Part shown: positions 18,161 through 26,567 of the stretch, in pieces
How the letters are laid out: each line of letters begins with the position of its first letter
How positions within the stretch are numbered: position 1 is the first letter of the stretch
NCBI RefSeq assembly: GCF_014646055.1
Contig: NZ_BMMS01000008.1
Location: 1 to 64,000, forward strand
DNA from: Wenjunlia tyrosinilytica
GTDB lineage: Bacteria > Actinomycetota > Actinomycetes > Streptomycetales > Streptomycetaceae
DNA: 64,000 nt
Direction of reading: 5' to 3'
The notes under the pieces: generated by a model
What the model saw: only the letters and a program-made list of their open reading frames with translations
Databases searched by the model: none
What the model was told of the DNA's origin: nothing
Program-made: the position numbers and the translations under genes

Positions 18161-19444
18161 TCACATGGTGACGCTCTCGGTCTCGTCCGCCGGCTCCTCC
18201 TGGCGGGGCTCGACCGGGCGGCGGACCAGCGCGACCACCTTCGAGCCCACCCAGCGCAGGAAGCCGGTCGGCAGGAAGACCGCGTCGGCGGCGATCATCG
18301 CCAGGGAGAAGAACGGCAGGCCGAGCAGGACGGCGATGCTCGCGTGCTCGCACATCATCACCGCGAGGAGCACATTCTTGACCCGGCGGTTGAACAGCGT
18401 GAACGGGAAGGCGACCTGCACCATCACCGTGCCGTACGTGATCAGTGTGATCATCAGGCCACTGGAGCCGAGGAGGTGGGACAGGCCCGGCCAGGGGTTG
18501 AAGTAGTCGAGGTGGAACGGGTAGTACGTCGCCGTTCCGTCCTGCCAGCGCGAGCCCTGGATCTTGTACCAGCCGGCCGTGGAGTAGATGAAGCACACCT
18601 CGACCACGATGATCAGCATGGCGCCGTTGTGCACGAGGTTGGCCATGACATCGACCACCGAGCGCAGCTCGCTCTCACCCCGGCGCCGCAGCCACCACCA
18701 TCCGGCGTGGATCAGCCACAGCCCCCAGAAGATCAGCCCCCAGCCGACGCCGGGGATCAGCCCGCGGCTGAAGAAGGGCAGGTCGGCGAACCCGCTGACC
18801 TGGGCGGTGAACAGCCCCACACCGACGACCGCCCAGAGAATCACTCCGGTGCGGTCGTACATCCCCGCCCCGACTTTCCCCTCGCCCTGTCTGTCCTCGC
18901 CCTCCTTCTCCTCCCGCCTGCGGCGCTCCTCCTCCCGCCTGCGGCGGGCGTCCAGCGACCACACCTGGCCGCAGCGGGTGAGCACGAGGTAGATGGACAT
19001 CAGATGGATGACGTTGTCCCCGCCGTCGCCCATGAAGACGCTGCGGTTCTGCAGGGAGAGCACTCCGACCATGAAGAGCACCGACGCCAGCCGGGTGCGC
19101 CAGCCCAGCAGGAGCATCACGCTCGCGGCGATCGCACCGTGGTAGACGAGCTCTGCCCACAGCCGGCTGTCGGACCACATCAGGACGGTGAAGGCCTCGT
19201 TCCCGGCGATCAGCCGCTTCGCCAGCGCGAAGCTCCACGGGCTGGTGGTGCCGTAGAGGTCCATCCGGTGCGGCCACTCGCGCAGCAGGAAGAGGGTGAA
19301 GGTGAGCGAGAAGCCGATGCGGACGACGGCCGCCTGGTACGGGGCCAGGGCGCCGGAGGTGAAGCGGTTCATGGCCCTGGTCAGGGCGGCGTCGAACTTG
19401 ACGCTCGCGTCCTGGAAGGGGGAGGGAGGAGTGTCGGTGCTCAC
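18161..19444 (-). CDS. HTTM (vitamin K-dependent gamma-carboxylase-like) membrane protein
   Basis: 427 residues with many hydrophobic helices and the horizontally transferred transmembrane domain pattern: RIGFSLTFTLFLLREWPHR, MGDGGDNVIHLMSIYLVLT and FIYSTAGWYKIQGSRWQDGT, the last being a strongly conserved HTTM segment. A charged Arg/Glu-rich loop of about 30 residues interrupts the middle. Actinobacterial homologues are not proven carboxylases. It overlaps the upstream DUF5819 gene (ATGA), and this gene pair is recurrent, so the products probably work together. Confidence 0.8.
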   Translation of the reverse strand: MSTDTPPSPFQDASVKFDAALTRAMNRFTSGALAPYQAAVVRIGFSLTFTLFLLREWPHRMDLYGTTSPWSFALAKRLIAGNEAFTVLMWSDSRLWAELVYHGAIAASVMLLLGWRTRLASVLFMVGVLSLQNRSVFMGDGGDNVIHLMSIYLVLTRCGQVWSLDARRRREEERRRREEKEGEDRQGEGKVGAGMYDRTGVILWAVVGVGLFTAQVSGFADLPFFSRGLIPGVGWGLIFWGLWLIHAGWWWLRRRGESELRSVVDVMANLVHNGAMLIIVVEVCFIYSTAGWYKIQGSRWQDGTATYYPFHLDYFNPWPGLSHLLGSSGLMITLITYGTVMVQVAFPFTLFNRRVKNVLLAVMMCEHASIAVLLGLPFFSLAMIAADAVFLPTGFLRWVGSKVVALVRRPVEPRQEEPADETESVTM

Positions 19445-20112
19445 CGGAAGTCCCTCTCAGTGAGCGACCACCAGGGCAGGACCCGGGTGGTCGGATGGGT
19501 GTTGATGTTCTCGTTGCTCCATTTGGGCGGGGCCACGGGAGTGGCGACCGACCTCAGCTGGATCTTCTGTACCTTGCCCCCGTTGAGCTCCGGCCCCATC
19601 CGGTGGGCCGCGATGCGCAGCACGTACTCCCGCGAGATGCTCCCCCGGTTGCCGAGCGACTTGTCCTGCTGGTCGTGCGAGTTGGTGTAGAACTCGAACG
19701 CCCGGCGGAGCATGTTCTGGTCGATGTGGCTGGGGGACGGGTTGTGCTTGATGGCCTTCGTGTCCTGCCCGGTGAGGTTGACCCATCCGGTGGTGAGCCG
19801 CTGCCCGCTCGGCAGCCGCACCTGGACCCTGGCGTGAACGGCGATGTTCTGCTGGAGCGGGTTGGGAGCGAACAGCTTCCAGTTCTGCTCGAACTCCGGG
19901 AAGGCGTAGTGGTCGATCAGCGTGCTGTTCTTCTTCGAGATCGTGTTCGACGGCGCCACGTGCAAGAACACCATGGCCAGATGTATGCCGACCCCGACGC
20001 ACACGGCCGCCACAGTGGCGGCGATGGCTATCCGTGCCCCCAGCGACCACTCCCGACCGGTGGGCGGCTCGGACGGCACCTCTTTCTTGGTCTCTTCCGG
20101 ATCCGACTCCAT
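19441..20112 (-). CDS. DUF5819 family membrane-anchored protein
   Basis: 223 residues: an acidic start, one membrane helix at about 25-50 (IAIAATVAAVCVGVGIHLAM), then an extracellular-type domain with the motif HYAFPEFEQNWKLFAPNPLQ that marks DUF5819 and HTTM-associated proteins. The partner HTTM gene begins inside its stop codon. The region upstream is shared with divergent paaA and includes its operator, but there is no sign of a metabolic link. Confidence 0.75.
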   Translation of the reverse strand: MESDPEETKKEVPSEPPTGREWSLGARIAIAATVAAVCVGVGIHLAMVFLHVAPSNTISKKNSTLIDHYAFPEFEQNWKLFAPNPLQQNIAVHARVQVRLPSGQRLTTGWVNLTGQDTKAIKHNPSPSHIDQNMLRRAFEFYTNSHDQQDKSLGNRGSISREYVLRIAAHRMGPELNGGKVQKIQLRSVATPVAPPKWSNENINTHPTTRVLPWWSLTERDFR

Positions 20113-20192
20113 CGTCTCCCCACCCGCGGTGCGTGCCGTTTCGCCGCGAGGATACGGCCTTGACAGTCCGCGCCGCAGAACTCCACCATTGA

Positions 20193-20206
20193 ACCGAACG
20201 GTCGGT
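20193..20206. promoter_or_regulatory. PaaR-type operator (site D), paaA promoter
   Basis: Perfect ACCGA-ACGG-TCGGT, 30 bp before the paaA start and probably overlapping its transcription start. It also lies 81 bp upstream of the divergent DUF5819 gene. Confidence 0.75.
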
Positions 20207-20235
20207 CGGGTGAAAGGTCGGCGGAGAGGCTGGCA

Positions 20236-21201
20236 ATGACGGCTATACAGGACACACCTGGCGCGGCCGGGGCCGTGGGGCTCCAGGCCGCCTTCGACGC
20301 GGCGCTGGCCAATGACGAGCGGATCGAGCCCCGCGACTGGATGCCCGACAAGTACCGCGCCACGCTCATCCGGCAGATCGCACAGCACGCGCACTCCGAG
20401 ATCATCGGAATGCAGCCGGAGGCGAACTGGATCACCCGCGCGCCCTCCCTGCGGCGCAAGGCGATCCTCATGGCCAAGGTCCAGGACGAGGCCGGGCACG
20501 GGCTCTACCTCTACAGCGCCGCCGAGACCCTGGGGGTCAGCCGGGACGAGCTGCTGGACAAGCTGCACACCGGTCGGCAGAAGTACTCCTCGATCTTCAA
20601 CTACCCCACCCTGACCTGGGCCGACGTCGGCGCCATCGGCTGGCTCGTGGACGGCGCCGCGATCACCAACCAGGTGCCGCTGTGCCGCTGCTCGTACGGC
20701 CCCTATGCCCGCGCGATGGTGCGCGTGTGCAAGGAGGAGAGCTTCCACCAGCGCCAGGGGTTCGAGTCGCTGCTGGCGCTCAGCCGGGGCACCGAGGCGC
20801 AGCACGCGATGGCGCAGGACGCCGTCGACCGGTGGTGGTGGCCCTCGCTGATGATGTTCGGCCCGCCCGACGCCGACTCCACCCACTCGGCCCAGTCCAT
20901 GGCCTGGAACATCAAGCGCCACTCCAACGACGAGCTGCGCCGGCGCTTCGTCGACATCTGCGTGCCGCAGGCCGAGGCACTCGGCCTGACCCTGCCCGAC
21001 CCCGATCTGCGGTGGAACGAGGAGCGCGGGCACTACGACTTCGGCGCGATCGACTGGGACGAGTTCAACGAGGTCCTGCGCGGCAACGGGCCGTGCAACG
21101 AGCAGCGCCTCGCCAACCGCCGGCGGGCGCACGACGAGGGCGCGTGGGTCCGCGAAGCCGCGTTCGCCTACGCGAGCAAGCACATGGAGGCCAAGGGATG
21201 A
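20236..21201 (+). CDS. paaA: 1,2-phenylacetyl-CoA epoxidase catalytic subunit PaaA
   Basis: 321 residues, full length. Ferritin-like diiron enzyme: metal ligands appear in the helices [23 protein letters not shown] and [13 protein letters not shown], with a further carboxylate/His later. It epoxidises phenylacetyl-CoA, using O2 and electrons from PaaE, in complex with PaaC. First gene of a tightly coupled paaABCDE operon; GAGAGG upstream of the ATG. Confidence 0.95.
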   Translation: MTAIQDTPGAAGAVGLQAAFDAALANDERIEPRDWMPDKYRATLIRQIAQHAHSEIIGMQPEANWITRAPSLRRKAILMAKVQDEAGHGLYLYSAAETLGVSRDELLDKLHTGRQKYSSIFNYPTLTWADVGAIGWLVDGAAITNQVPLCRCSYGPYARAMVRVCKEESFHQRQGFESLLALSRGTEAQHAMAQDAVDRWWWPSLMMFGPPDADSTHSAQSMAWNIKRHSNDELRRRFVDICVPQAEALGLTLPDPDLRWNEERGHYDFGAIDWDEFNEVLRGNGPCNEQRLANRRRAHDEGAWVREAAFAYASKHMEAKG

Positions 21202-21497
21202 GCGGCCAAGGGATGAGCGGCCAGGATCAGCTGTGGGAGGTCTTCGTGCGCTCTCGCCGCGGGCTCTCGCACACCCACGCCGGGAGCCTGCACGCCCCCG
21301 ACGCCGAGATGGCGCTGCGCAACGCCCGTGACCTCTACACCCGGCGCCAGGAGGGCGTGAGCATCTGGGTCGTGCCCTCCTCGGCCGTCACCGCCTCCTC
21401 CCCGGACGAGAAGGACCCGTTCTTCGAGCCCTCGGCGGACAAGCCCTACCGGCACCCGACCTTCTACGAGGTGCCGGAAGGGGTGAAGAACCTGTGA
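21198..21497 (+). CDS. paaB: Phenylacetyl-CoA epoxidase subunit PaaB
   Basis: 99 residues, the small structural subunit of the epoxidase (motifs [22 protein letters not shown] and [12 protein letters not shown]). Its ATG overlaps the paaA stop (ATGA). A 15-bp direct duplication (CCAAGGGATGAGCGG, 21191-21220) repeats the ribosome site and ATG, so translation could start at 21198 or 21213, both in frame. Confidence 0.93.
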   Translation: MSGQGMSGQDQLWEVFVRSRRGLSHTHAGSLHAPDAEMALRNARDLYTRRQEGVSIWVVPSSAVTASSPDEKDPFFEPSADKPYRHPTFYEVPEGVKNL

Positions 21498-22210
21498 CGC
21501 GCGCCTTCAAGAACGCCGCGACGGCCCTGGGCGACGACGCCCTCGTGCTGGCGCAGCGGCTCGGCGAGTGGTCGGGGAACGCGCCCACCCTCGAGGAGGA
21601 CGTGGCGCTGACCAACATCGGTCTCGACCTGCTCGGTCAGGCACGCTTCCTGCTCTCGCTCGCCGGGGACGAGGACGAGCTGGCGTATCTGCGCGAGGAG
21701 CGCGAGTTCCGCAACGTCCAGCTGGTCGAGCAGCCGAACGGCGACTTCGCGCACACCATCGCCCGCCAGCTGTACTTCTCCTGCTACCAGGAGCTGCTCT
21801 ACCGGGAACTGGCCTCGGGCGACTCGCAGACGGCGGGGCTGGCGGCCAAGGCCGTCAAGGAGGTCGCCTACCACCGCGACCACGCCGTCCAGTGGACCCT
21901 GCGGCTCGGCGACGGCACGGCGGACAGCCACGAGCGGATGCGGCGGGCAGTGGACGCCCTCTGGCGCTTCACCGGTGAGCTCTTCGCGCCCGTCGAGGGG
22001 CTGGACGTGGACCTTCCCGCGCTGCGCGGGGAGTGGCTGGCCACCGTCTCCCAGGTCCTGGAACGGGCCACGCTCACCCTCCCCACCGGCCCCGACCGGA
22101 CCGCGTGGGCGGCGGGTGCGGGACGGCAGGGTGTGCACACCGAGTCGTTCGGCCGCATGCTCGCGGAGATGCAGCATCTGCACCGCAGCCACCCGGGGGC
22201 GACGTGGTGA
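21494..22210 (+). CDS. paaC: Phenylacetyl-CoA epoxidase subunit PaaC
   Basis: 238 residues of a ferritin-like fold without a full diiron site, the structural partner of PaaA. Family segments: LGDDALVLAQRLGEWSGNAP, NIGLDLLGQARFLL and AVKEVAYHRDHAVQW. GTG start overlaps the paaB stop (GTGA). Complete, no insertions. Confidence 0.93.
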   Translation: MTRAFKNAATALGDDALVLAQRLGEWSGNAPTLEEDVALTNIGLDLLGQARFLLSLAGDEDELAYLREEREFRNVQLVEQPNGDFAHTIARQLYFSCYQELLYRELASGDSQTAGLAAKAVKEVAYHRDHAVQWTLRLGDGTADSHERMRRAVDALWRFTGELFAPVEGLDVDLPALRGEWLATVSQVLERATLTLPTGPDRTAWAAGAGRQGVHTESFGRMLAEMQHLHRSHPGATW

Positions 22211-22704
22211 CCGGGGCAGCGGTCGAGCTGACGGCCTCGGAACTGCGCGATCTGGCCGGCTCCGTCCCCGACCCCGAGCTGCCGGTGCTGACGCTGGCGG
22301 AGCTGGGTGTGGTGCGCGAGGTGCGGGTGCTCGGGCCCGGCCGCGCCGAGGTGGAGCTCACCCCCACCTACACCGGCTGCCCGGCGCTGGAGACGATGGC
22401 CTCCGACATCCGCCTGGTGCTGGGTGGACGGGGCTGGGACGCGCGGGTCACCACCGTCCTGACGCCCGCCTGGTCGACGGACTGGATCTCGGCCGAAGGG
22501 CGGCGCAAACTCCAGGAGTTCGGCATCGCTCCTCCCGGACCGGTTCGCAGCGGCGGTGCCGTCTTCGTCGAGCTGACCGTGCGCTGCCCGCACTGCGGAT
22601 CCCCCGACACCCGGCTGCTGAGCCGCTTCTCCTCGACCGCGTGCAAGGCGCTGCGCTCGTGCAACGGCTGCGGGGAGCCGTTCGACCACTTCAAGGAGCT
22701 GTAG
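22207..22704 (+). CDS. paaD: PaaD, iron-sulfur assembly factor for the epoxidase
   Basis: 165 residues. An N-terminal DUF59/MIP18 domain (VPDPELPVLTLAELGVVREV, PTYTGCPALETM) carries the conserved Cys; the C-terminal part has a zinc-ribbon-like Cys pattern (VRCPHCGSPDT…STACKALRSCNGCGEPF). PaaD is thought to mature the Fe-S centre of PaaE. GTG start overlaps the paaC stop. Confidence 0.92.
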   Translation: MTGAAVELTASELRDLAGSVPDPELPVLTLAELGVVREVRVLGPGRAEVELTPTYTGCPALETMASDIRLVLGGRGWDARVTTVLTPAWSTDWISAEGRRKLQEFGIAPPGPVRSGGAVFVELTVRCPHCGSPDTRLLSRFSSTACKALRSCNGCGEPFDHFKEL

Positions 22705-23904
22705 ATGGCCGGGGGCTTCCACCCGCTCAGGGTCGCGGACGTGGAGCGGCTGACCGACGACTCGGTCGCCGTCACCTTCGAGGTGCCGGAGGCGCTGCGC
22801 GACGCCTACCGCTACACGGCGGGCCAGCACATCGCCGTACGGATGCCCGGCCGCGCGGACGCGGGGGACGGCAGCGGCGAGGGCGGCAACAGCGAGGGCG
22901 GCAGCGGCGAGGGCGGCAACAGCGCGGAAGGCAGTAGCGGGGGCGGCAGCGGTTCGGCCGGCGGCGGTGACCGGAGCGCGGACGGCGCCGGGGAGATCCG
23001 GCGCACCTACTCCATCTGCTCTCCCGCTCCCGCGCCCGGTGCGCAGGGTCCGGCCATGCTGCGGGTGGGGGTGCGGATGGTCGAGGGCGGTGAGTTCTCG
23101 ACGTTCGCCAACAAGGAGCTCGCCGTGGACCACGTCCTCGACGTGATGACCCCCGCCGGCCGCTTCACCCTCCCCACCAAGCCGGGCCACTACGCCGCCG
23201 TCGTCGGCGGCAGCGGGATCACCCCGGTGCTGTCGCTCGTGGCGACCTTCCTCGAGCAGGAGCCCGACACCCGGTTCTGCCTGGTCCGCTGCGACCGGAC
23301 GGCGGCCTCGGCGATGTTCCTGGACGAGGTGGCCGACCTCAAGGACCGCTTCCCCGAGCGGCTCCAGCTGGTGCATGTGCTCACCCGCGAGGAGCGGCAG
23401 GCGGGACTGCCGTCCGGGCGCCTGGACGCGGACCGGCTGGCGGGGCTGCTGCCCTCGCTCCTGCCGGTGGACGAGGTCGCCGGGTGGTTCCTGTGCGGGC
23501 CGTACCAGCTGATCGAGGAGTCCGCCGACGCTCTGCGGCGCCTCGGTGTGGACCGCGCGCGGGTGCACCAGGAGGTCTTCCACGTGGACGACCGCGCGCC
23601 CGCCGTCCGGGTGGAGGCCCCGACCACGGGCGGTACGGTCACCGCCGTGCTCGACGGGCGCTCGGGGACCTGGCCCAACCAGGGCGGCGAGGCCGTCCTC
23701 GACACCGTGCTGCGCAACCGCTCGGACGCGCCCTACGCCTGCAAGGGCGGGGTCTGCGGGACCTGCAGGGCGTTCCTGGTCTCCGGCTCCGTGCGCATGG
23801 ACCGCAACTTCGCGCTGGAGCCCGACGAGGTCGAGGCGGGCTATGTGCTGGCCTGCCAGTCCCACCCGACGTCGGAGAGCGTCGAGGTCGACTTCGACCG
23901 CTGA
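22705..23904 (+). CDS. paaE: Phenylacetyl-CoA epoxidase reductase PaaE, with Gly/Ser-rich insert
   Basis: 399 residues, about 40 longer than usual. Modules in order: FAD-binding domain with RRTYSICSP, NAD(P)H-binding domain (AAVVGGSGITPVLSLVATFLEQ, WFLCGPYQLIE) and a plant-type [2Fe-2S] domain with CKGGVCGTCRAFL plus a later Cys. It passes electrons from NADPH to PaaA. A Gly/Ser/Glu/Asn low-complexity insert (residues ~54-92, encoded by repeats of GGCAGCGGCGAGGGCGGCAA) breaks the FAD domain just before the flavin motif. It directly abuts paaD (next base after its stop). Confidence 0.92.
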   Translation: MAGGFHPLRVADVERLTDDSVAVTFEVPEALRDAYRYTAGQHIAVRMPGRADAGDGSGEGGNSEGGSGEGGNSAEGSSGGGSGSAGGGDRSADGAGEIRRTYSICSPAPAPGAQGPAMLRVGVRMVEGGEFSTFANKELAVDHVLDVMTPAGRFTLPTKPGHYAAVVGGSGITPVLSLVATFLEQEPDTRFCLVRCDRTAASAMFLDEVADLKDRFPERLQLVHVLTREERQAGLPSGRLDADRLAGLLPSLLPVDEVAGWFLCGPYQLIEESADALRRLGVDRARVHQEVFHVDDRAPAVRVEAPTTGGTVTAVLDGRSGTWPNQGGEAVLDTVLRNRSDAPYACKGGVCGTCRAFLVSGSVRMDRNFALEPDEVEAGYVLACQSHPTSESVEVDFDR

Positions 23905-23950
23905 GGCATTCAGCCACTGGGTCCGCAGCCGCCGCCCTGTTCCCTCTTCA

Positions 23951-23964
23951 TAGAACGTGTTCTA
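23951..23964. promoter_or_regulatory. KstR-like palindrome upstream of acyl-CoA dehydrogenase
   Basis: TAGAACGTGTTCTA is a perfect palindrome and fits the published KstR operator pattern TnnAACnnGTTnnA of sterol-catabolism repressors. It lies 87 bp before the gene at 24051. A 14-base near-repeat (CCCAGTCAGAACTC / CCCAGTCAGGACTC) follows at 23973 and 24003. Confidence 0.6.
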
Positions 23965-24050
23965 ACCTGACGCCCAGTCAGAACTCACCCGGCCAGGAGT
24001 CACCCAGTCAGGACTCTGGACCGGTCGCGGGCTTGTGGGAGGGACCAGCA

Positions 24051-25196
24051 GTGGACTTCACCTTCAGCGAGGAGCAGCAGGCCGCCGCCGAAGCGGCTAG
24101 GACGGTCTTCGCCGGCGTCGACCCCCGCGCCGTGCCCAGCCCCACGCTCTGCCCCGGCCCCGTCGCCGACGACTTCGACCGCGAGCTGTGGCGCAAGCTC
24201 GCCTCGGCCGATCTGCTGGGGCTCGTGGTGGCGCCCGAGCACGGCGGCTCCGGGCTCGACACGGTGGCGCTGTGCCTGGTGCTGCGGGAGGCGGGCCGGG
24301 TACTGGCCAGGGTCCCTGTGCTGGAGAGCTGCGCGGCGGCGCTCGCGGTGCAGCGGTTCGGGAACGGCGCTCAGCGGGCGAGCCTGCTGCCCGAGGTGGT
24401 CGCGGGACGGCTCACGATCACCGTGGCCTCCGCGGGCCGCACCGGCCACGACGGGGCGCCGCTGTCGGTCACCGCCCGCCGGGAACGCCGGGAAGGGGAC
24501 GGAACCTGGGTGCTCGACGGCGTCCAGACCGCCGTTCCCTGGGGGCGGTGCGCCGATCTGGTCCTCGTTCCGGCCGGGGACGGTCTGTTCCTGCTCGCCC
24601 CCGACGGCGAGGGCGTCACCGCGCGGCGCCAGGTCTCCACCAGCGGCGAGGAGTACGCGGAGTTCCACCTCGACGGCGCCCGCGTGCCCGCCGAACGGGC
24701 GCTGACCGCCTCCGGCGCCTGGCAGTGGCTGCACCGGCTGCTGGCCACCGGAACCTGCGCGCTCGCCCTGGGCCTCGGCGAGCGGGTGCTGCGGATGACC
24801 GCCGAATACACCGGCAAGCGCGAGCAGTTCGGGCACCCCCTGGCCACGTTCCAGGCGGTCGCCGTGCAGGCGGCCAACCGGTACATCGACCTGCGGGCCA
24901 TGGAGGCCACGCTCTGGCAGGCCGCCTGGAGGCTCGAGACCGCCACCCCGCAGGAACAGCACGGGGGCGCGCTGCCCGTCGACGCCGATGTGGCCGTGGC
25001 CAAGATCTGGGCGTCGGAAGGAGTGCGGAACGTCGTGCAGACCGCCCAGCACCTGCACGGCGGCTTCGGCGCGGACACCGACTACGCCCTGCACCGCTAC
25101 CACGCCTGGGCCAAGCAGCTCGAGCTCTCCCTGGGCCCGGCCGCCGCCCACGAGGAGGCGCTGGGCGACCTGCTGGCCGCCCACTCCCTCGGCTAG
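24051..25196 (+). CDS. Acyl-CoA dehydrogenase family protein (FadE-like)
   Basis: 381 residues. N-terminal helical domain (DFTFSEEQQAAAEAARTVF), FAD/substrate region, and the C-terminal signature YTGKREQFGHPLATFQAVAVQAAN and AQHLHGGFGADTDYALHRYH. The catalytic Glu of ordinary acyl-CoA dehydrogenases is not obvious, as in subunits of the alpha2beta2 FadE dimers of sterol breakdown, where only one partner is catalytic. GTG 24051 has GGGAGGG upstream. The KstR-like site favours a steroid or terpene side-chain substrate; no second FadE gene is nearby. Confidence 0.82.
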   Translation: MDFTFSEEQQAAAEAARTVFAGVDPRAVPSPTLCPGPVADDFDRELWRKLASADLLGLVVAPEHGGSGLDTVALCLVLREAGRVLARVPVLESCAAALAVQRFGNGAQRASLLPEVVAGRLTITVASAGRTGHDGAPLSVTARRERREGDGTWVLDGVQTAVPWGRCADLVLVPAGDGLFLLAPDGEGVTARRQVSTSGEEYAEFHLDGARVPAERALTASGAWQWLHRLLATGTCALALGLGERVLRMTAEYTGKREQFGHPLATFQAVAVQAANRYIDLRAMEATLWQAAWRLETATPQEQHGGALPVDADVAVAKIWASEGVRNVVQTAQHLHGGFGADTDYALHRYHAWAKQLELSLGPAAAHEEALGDLLAAHSLG

Positions 25197-25257
25197 CCGG
25201 CGCCGGGCGGTCCGCTGGAGCCGGAACCCGGGCGGTCGGCCTTTCCGGCGGACCCGC

Positions 25258-25587
25258 TTACAGCACGCCCGCCGTGCCGCCGTCGTCCGTGACCATGGGC
25301 CGTCCCGACGAGGCCCAGGCCAGCATCCCGCCGTCCACGTTGACCGCGTCCAGACCCTGCGCGATCAAGTACTGGGCCACCTGGGCGGAACGGCCGCCCA
25401 CCCGGCACATCACATGGACCCTGCGGTCCTGCGGCACCTCACCGATGCGGGCCACGACCTCGCCCATGGGGATGTGCACGGCGCCGTCCACATGGCCGGC
25501 CGCCCACTCGTCGGGTTCGCGCACGTCCAGCACATAGGAGTCCGCGGGCACCGCCGCGGCGTCCACGGCGGGCAGGGCGTTGTACAT
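25258..25587 (-). CDS. Single-domain rhodanese-like protein
   Basis: 109 residues covering one rhodanese domain: SYVLDVREPDEWAAGHVDGA and the active-site loop HVMCRVGGRSAQVAQYL with the catalytic Cys. It probably transfers sulfur to thiol acceptors such as cyanide or cysteine persulfide carriers. Convergent with the acyl-CoA dehydrogenase gene. Confidence 0.88.
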   Translation of the reverse strand: MYNALPAVDAAAVPADSYVLDVREPDEWAAGHVDGAVHIPMGEVVARIGEVPQDRRVHVMCRVGGRSAQVAQYLIAQGLDAVNVDGGMLAWASSGRPMVTDDGGTAGVL

Positions 25588-25681
25588 CGAAGGACCTCTC
25601 TCAGTCAGCGGGCTCGACGTCGGCGGGCCCAGGTCGGCGGGCTCATATCAGCGGGCTCGGGGGGCGGGCTCGGGGGCGGGC

Positions 25682-26482
25682 TCAGTCGGCAGGGGGGTGC
25701 AGGAGCTCGCGCAGCCTCGCCTCGCGCTCGGCGACCTGGGCGAGCAGTTGCTCCGCGATCTCGTTCAGCAGGGCGTCCGGATCGTCCGGGGCCATCCGCA
25801 GCATCGCCCCGATCGCGCTCTCCTCCAACTCGGAGCGCAGCGCGGAGAGCGCCTCCTGCCGTGCCGCCAGCCATTCCAGACGGGCGTAGAGCACCTCCAC
25901 GCCGTGCAGGTGCTCCAGCTCGGACGGGCCGCCGGCCGCCCACTCCTCGGCCAGCGCCCGCAGGGCCTGCTCGTCGCCGCGGGCGTAGGCCTCGTTGACC
26001 CGGGCGATGAACGCGCTGCGCCGCCCCTGCTCGGCCGGGTCCTGGGCCAGATCGGGGTGCGCCTGGCGGGCCAGCTCCCGGTACAGGCGCTGCGCCTCCT
26101 TGCCGGGACGCACCCGCGGCGGGGCCTCGGGCTCCGGCTCGGGGTCCTCCACCTGCTCGGCCCCCCGGCCGAACAGCTCGTCCACATCCGGCATCGGCTG
26201 GGCACGCTCGCGCGCCTCCCTCGCCTGCCGGATGTCCTCGGGCGCGCCCGTACGGGCCGCGACCGCTTCCGCGATCAGCGCGTCCAGCTCGTCCAGGCGC
26301 GCGTACATGGGCCCGAGGCGCTGGTGGTGCAGCCGTGCGAAGTTGTCCACCTCGACACGGAAGGTCTCCACGGCGATCTCGAACTCGATCAGCGCCTGCT
26401 CGGCCCCGCAGACGGCGTTCTCCAGCCGCTCCTCGCGCTCCGCGTCGGACAGGTCCTGGGTCGGTCTCTCATGCTGGCCCAC
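25682..26482 (-). CDS. J-domain-containing protein
   Basis: 266 residues, mostly helical. A J-domain-like helix pair lies at about residues 128-165 with the HPD motif in RQAHPDLAQDPAEQ, which stimulates DnaK ATPase. Flanking regions are acidic and coiled-coil-like. A Glu/Pro linker (EDPEPEPEAPP) precedes the J region. This is not a canonical DnaJ (no Gly/Phe or zinc domain). Confidence 0.7.
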   Translation of the reverse strand: MGQHERPTQDLSDAEREERLENAVCGAEQALIEFEIAVETFRVEVDNFARLHHQRLGPMYARLDELDALIAEAVAARTGAPEDIRQAREARERAQPMPDVDELFGRGAEQVEDPEPEPEAPPRVRPGKEAQRLYRELARQAHPDLAQDPAEQGRRSAFIARVNEAYARGDEQALRALAEEWAAGGPSELEHLHGVEVLYARLEWLAARQEALSALRSELEESAIGAMLRMAPDDPDALLNEIAEQLLAQVAEREARLRELLHPPAD

Positions 26483-26567
26483 GCGGACAGCCTAGGCCCT
26501 CTCCCACCGGTCACCGCCGATCACCGGTCGGCGGCCGGGCTCCCGGCGGCAGAGGTGCCCTCAAGGC

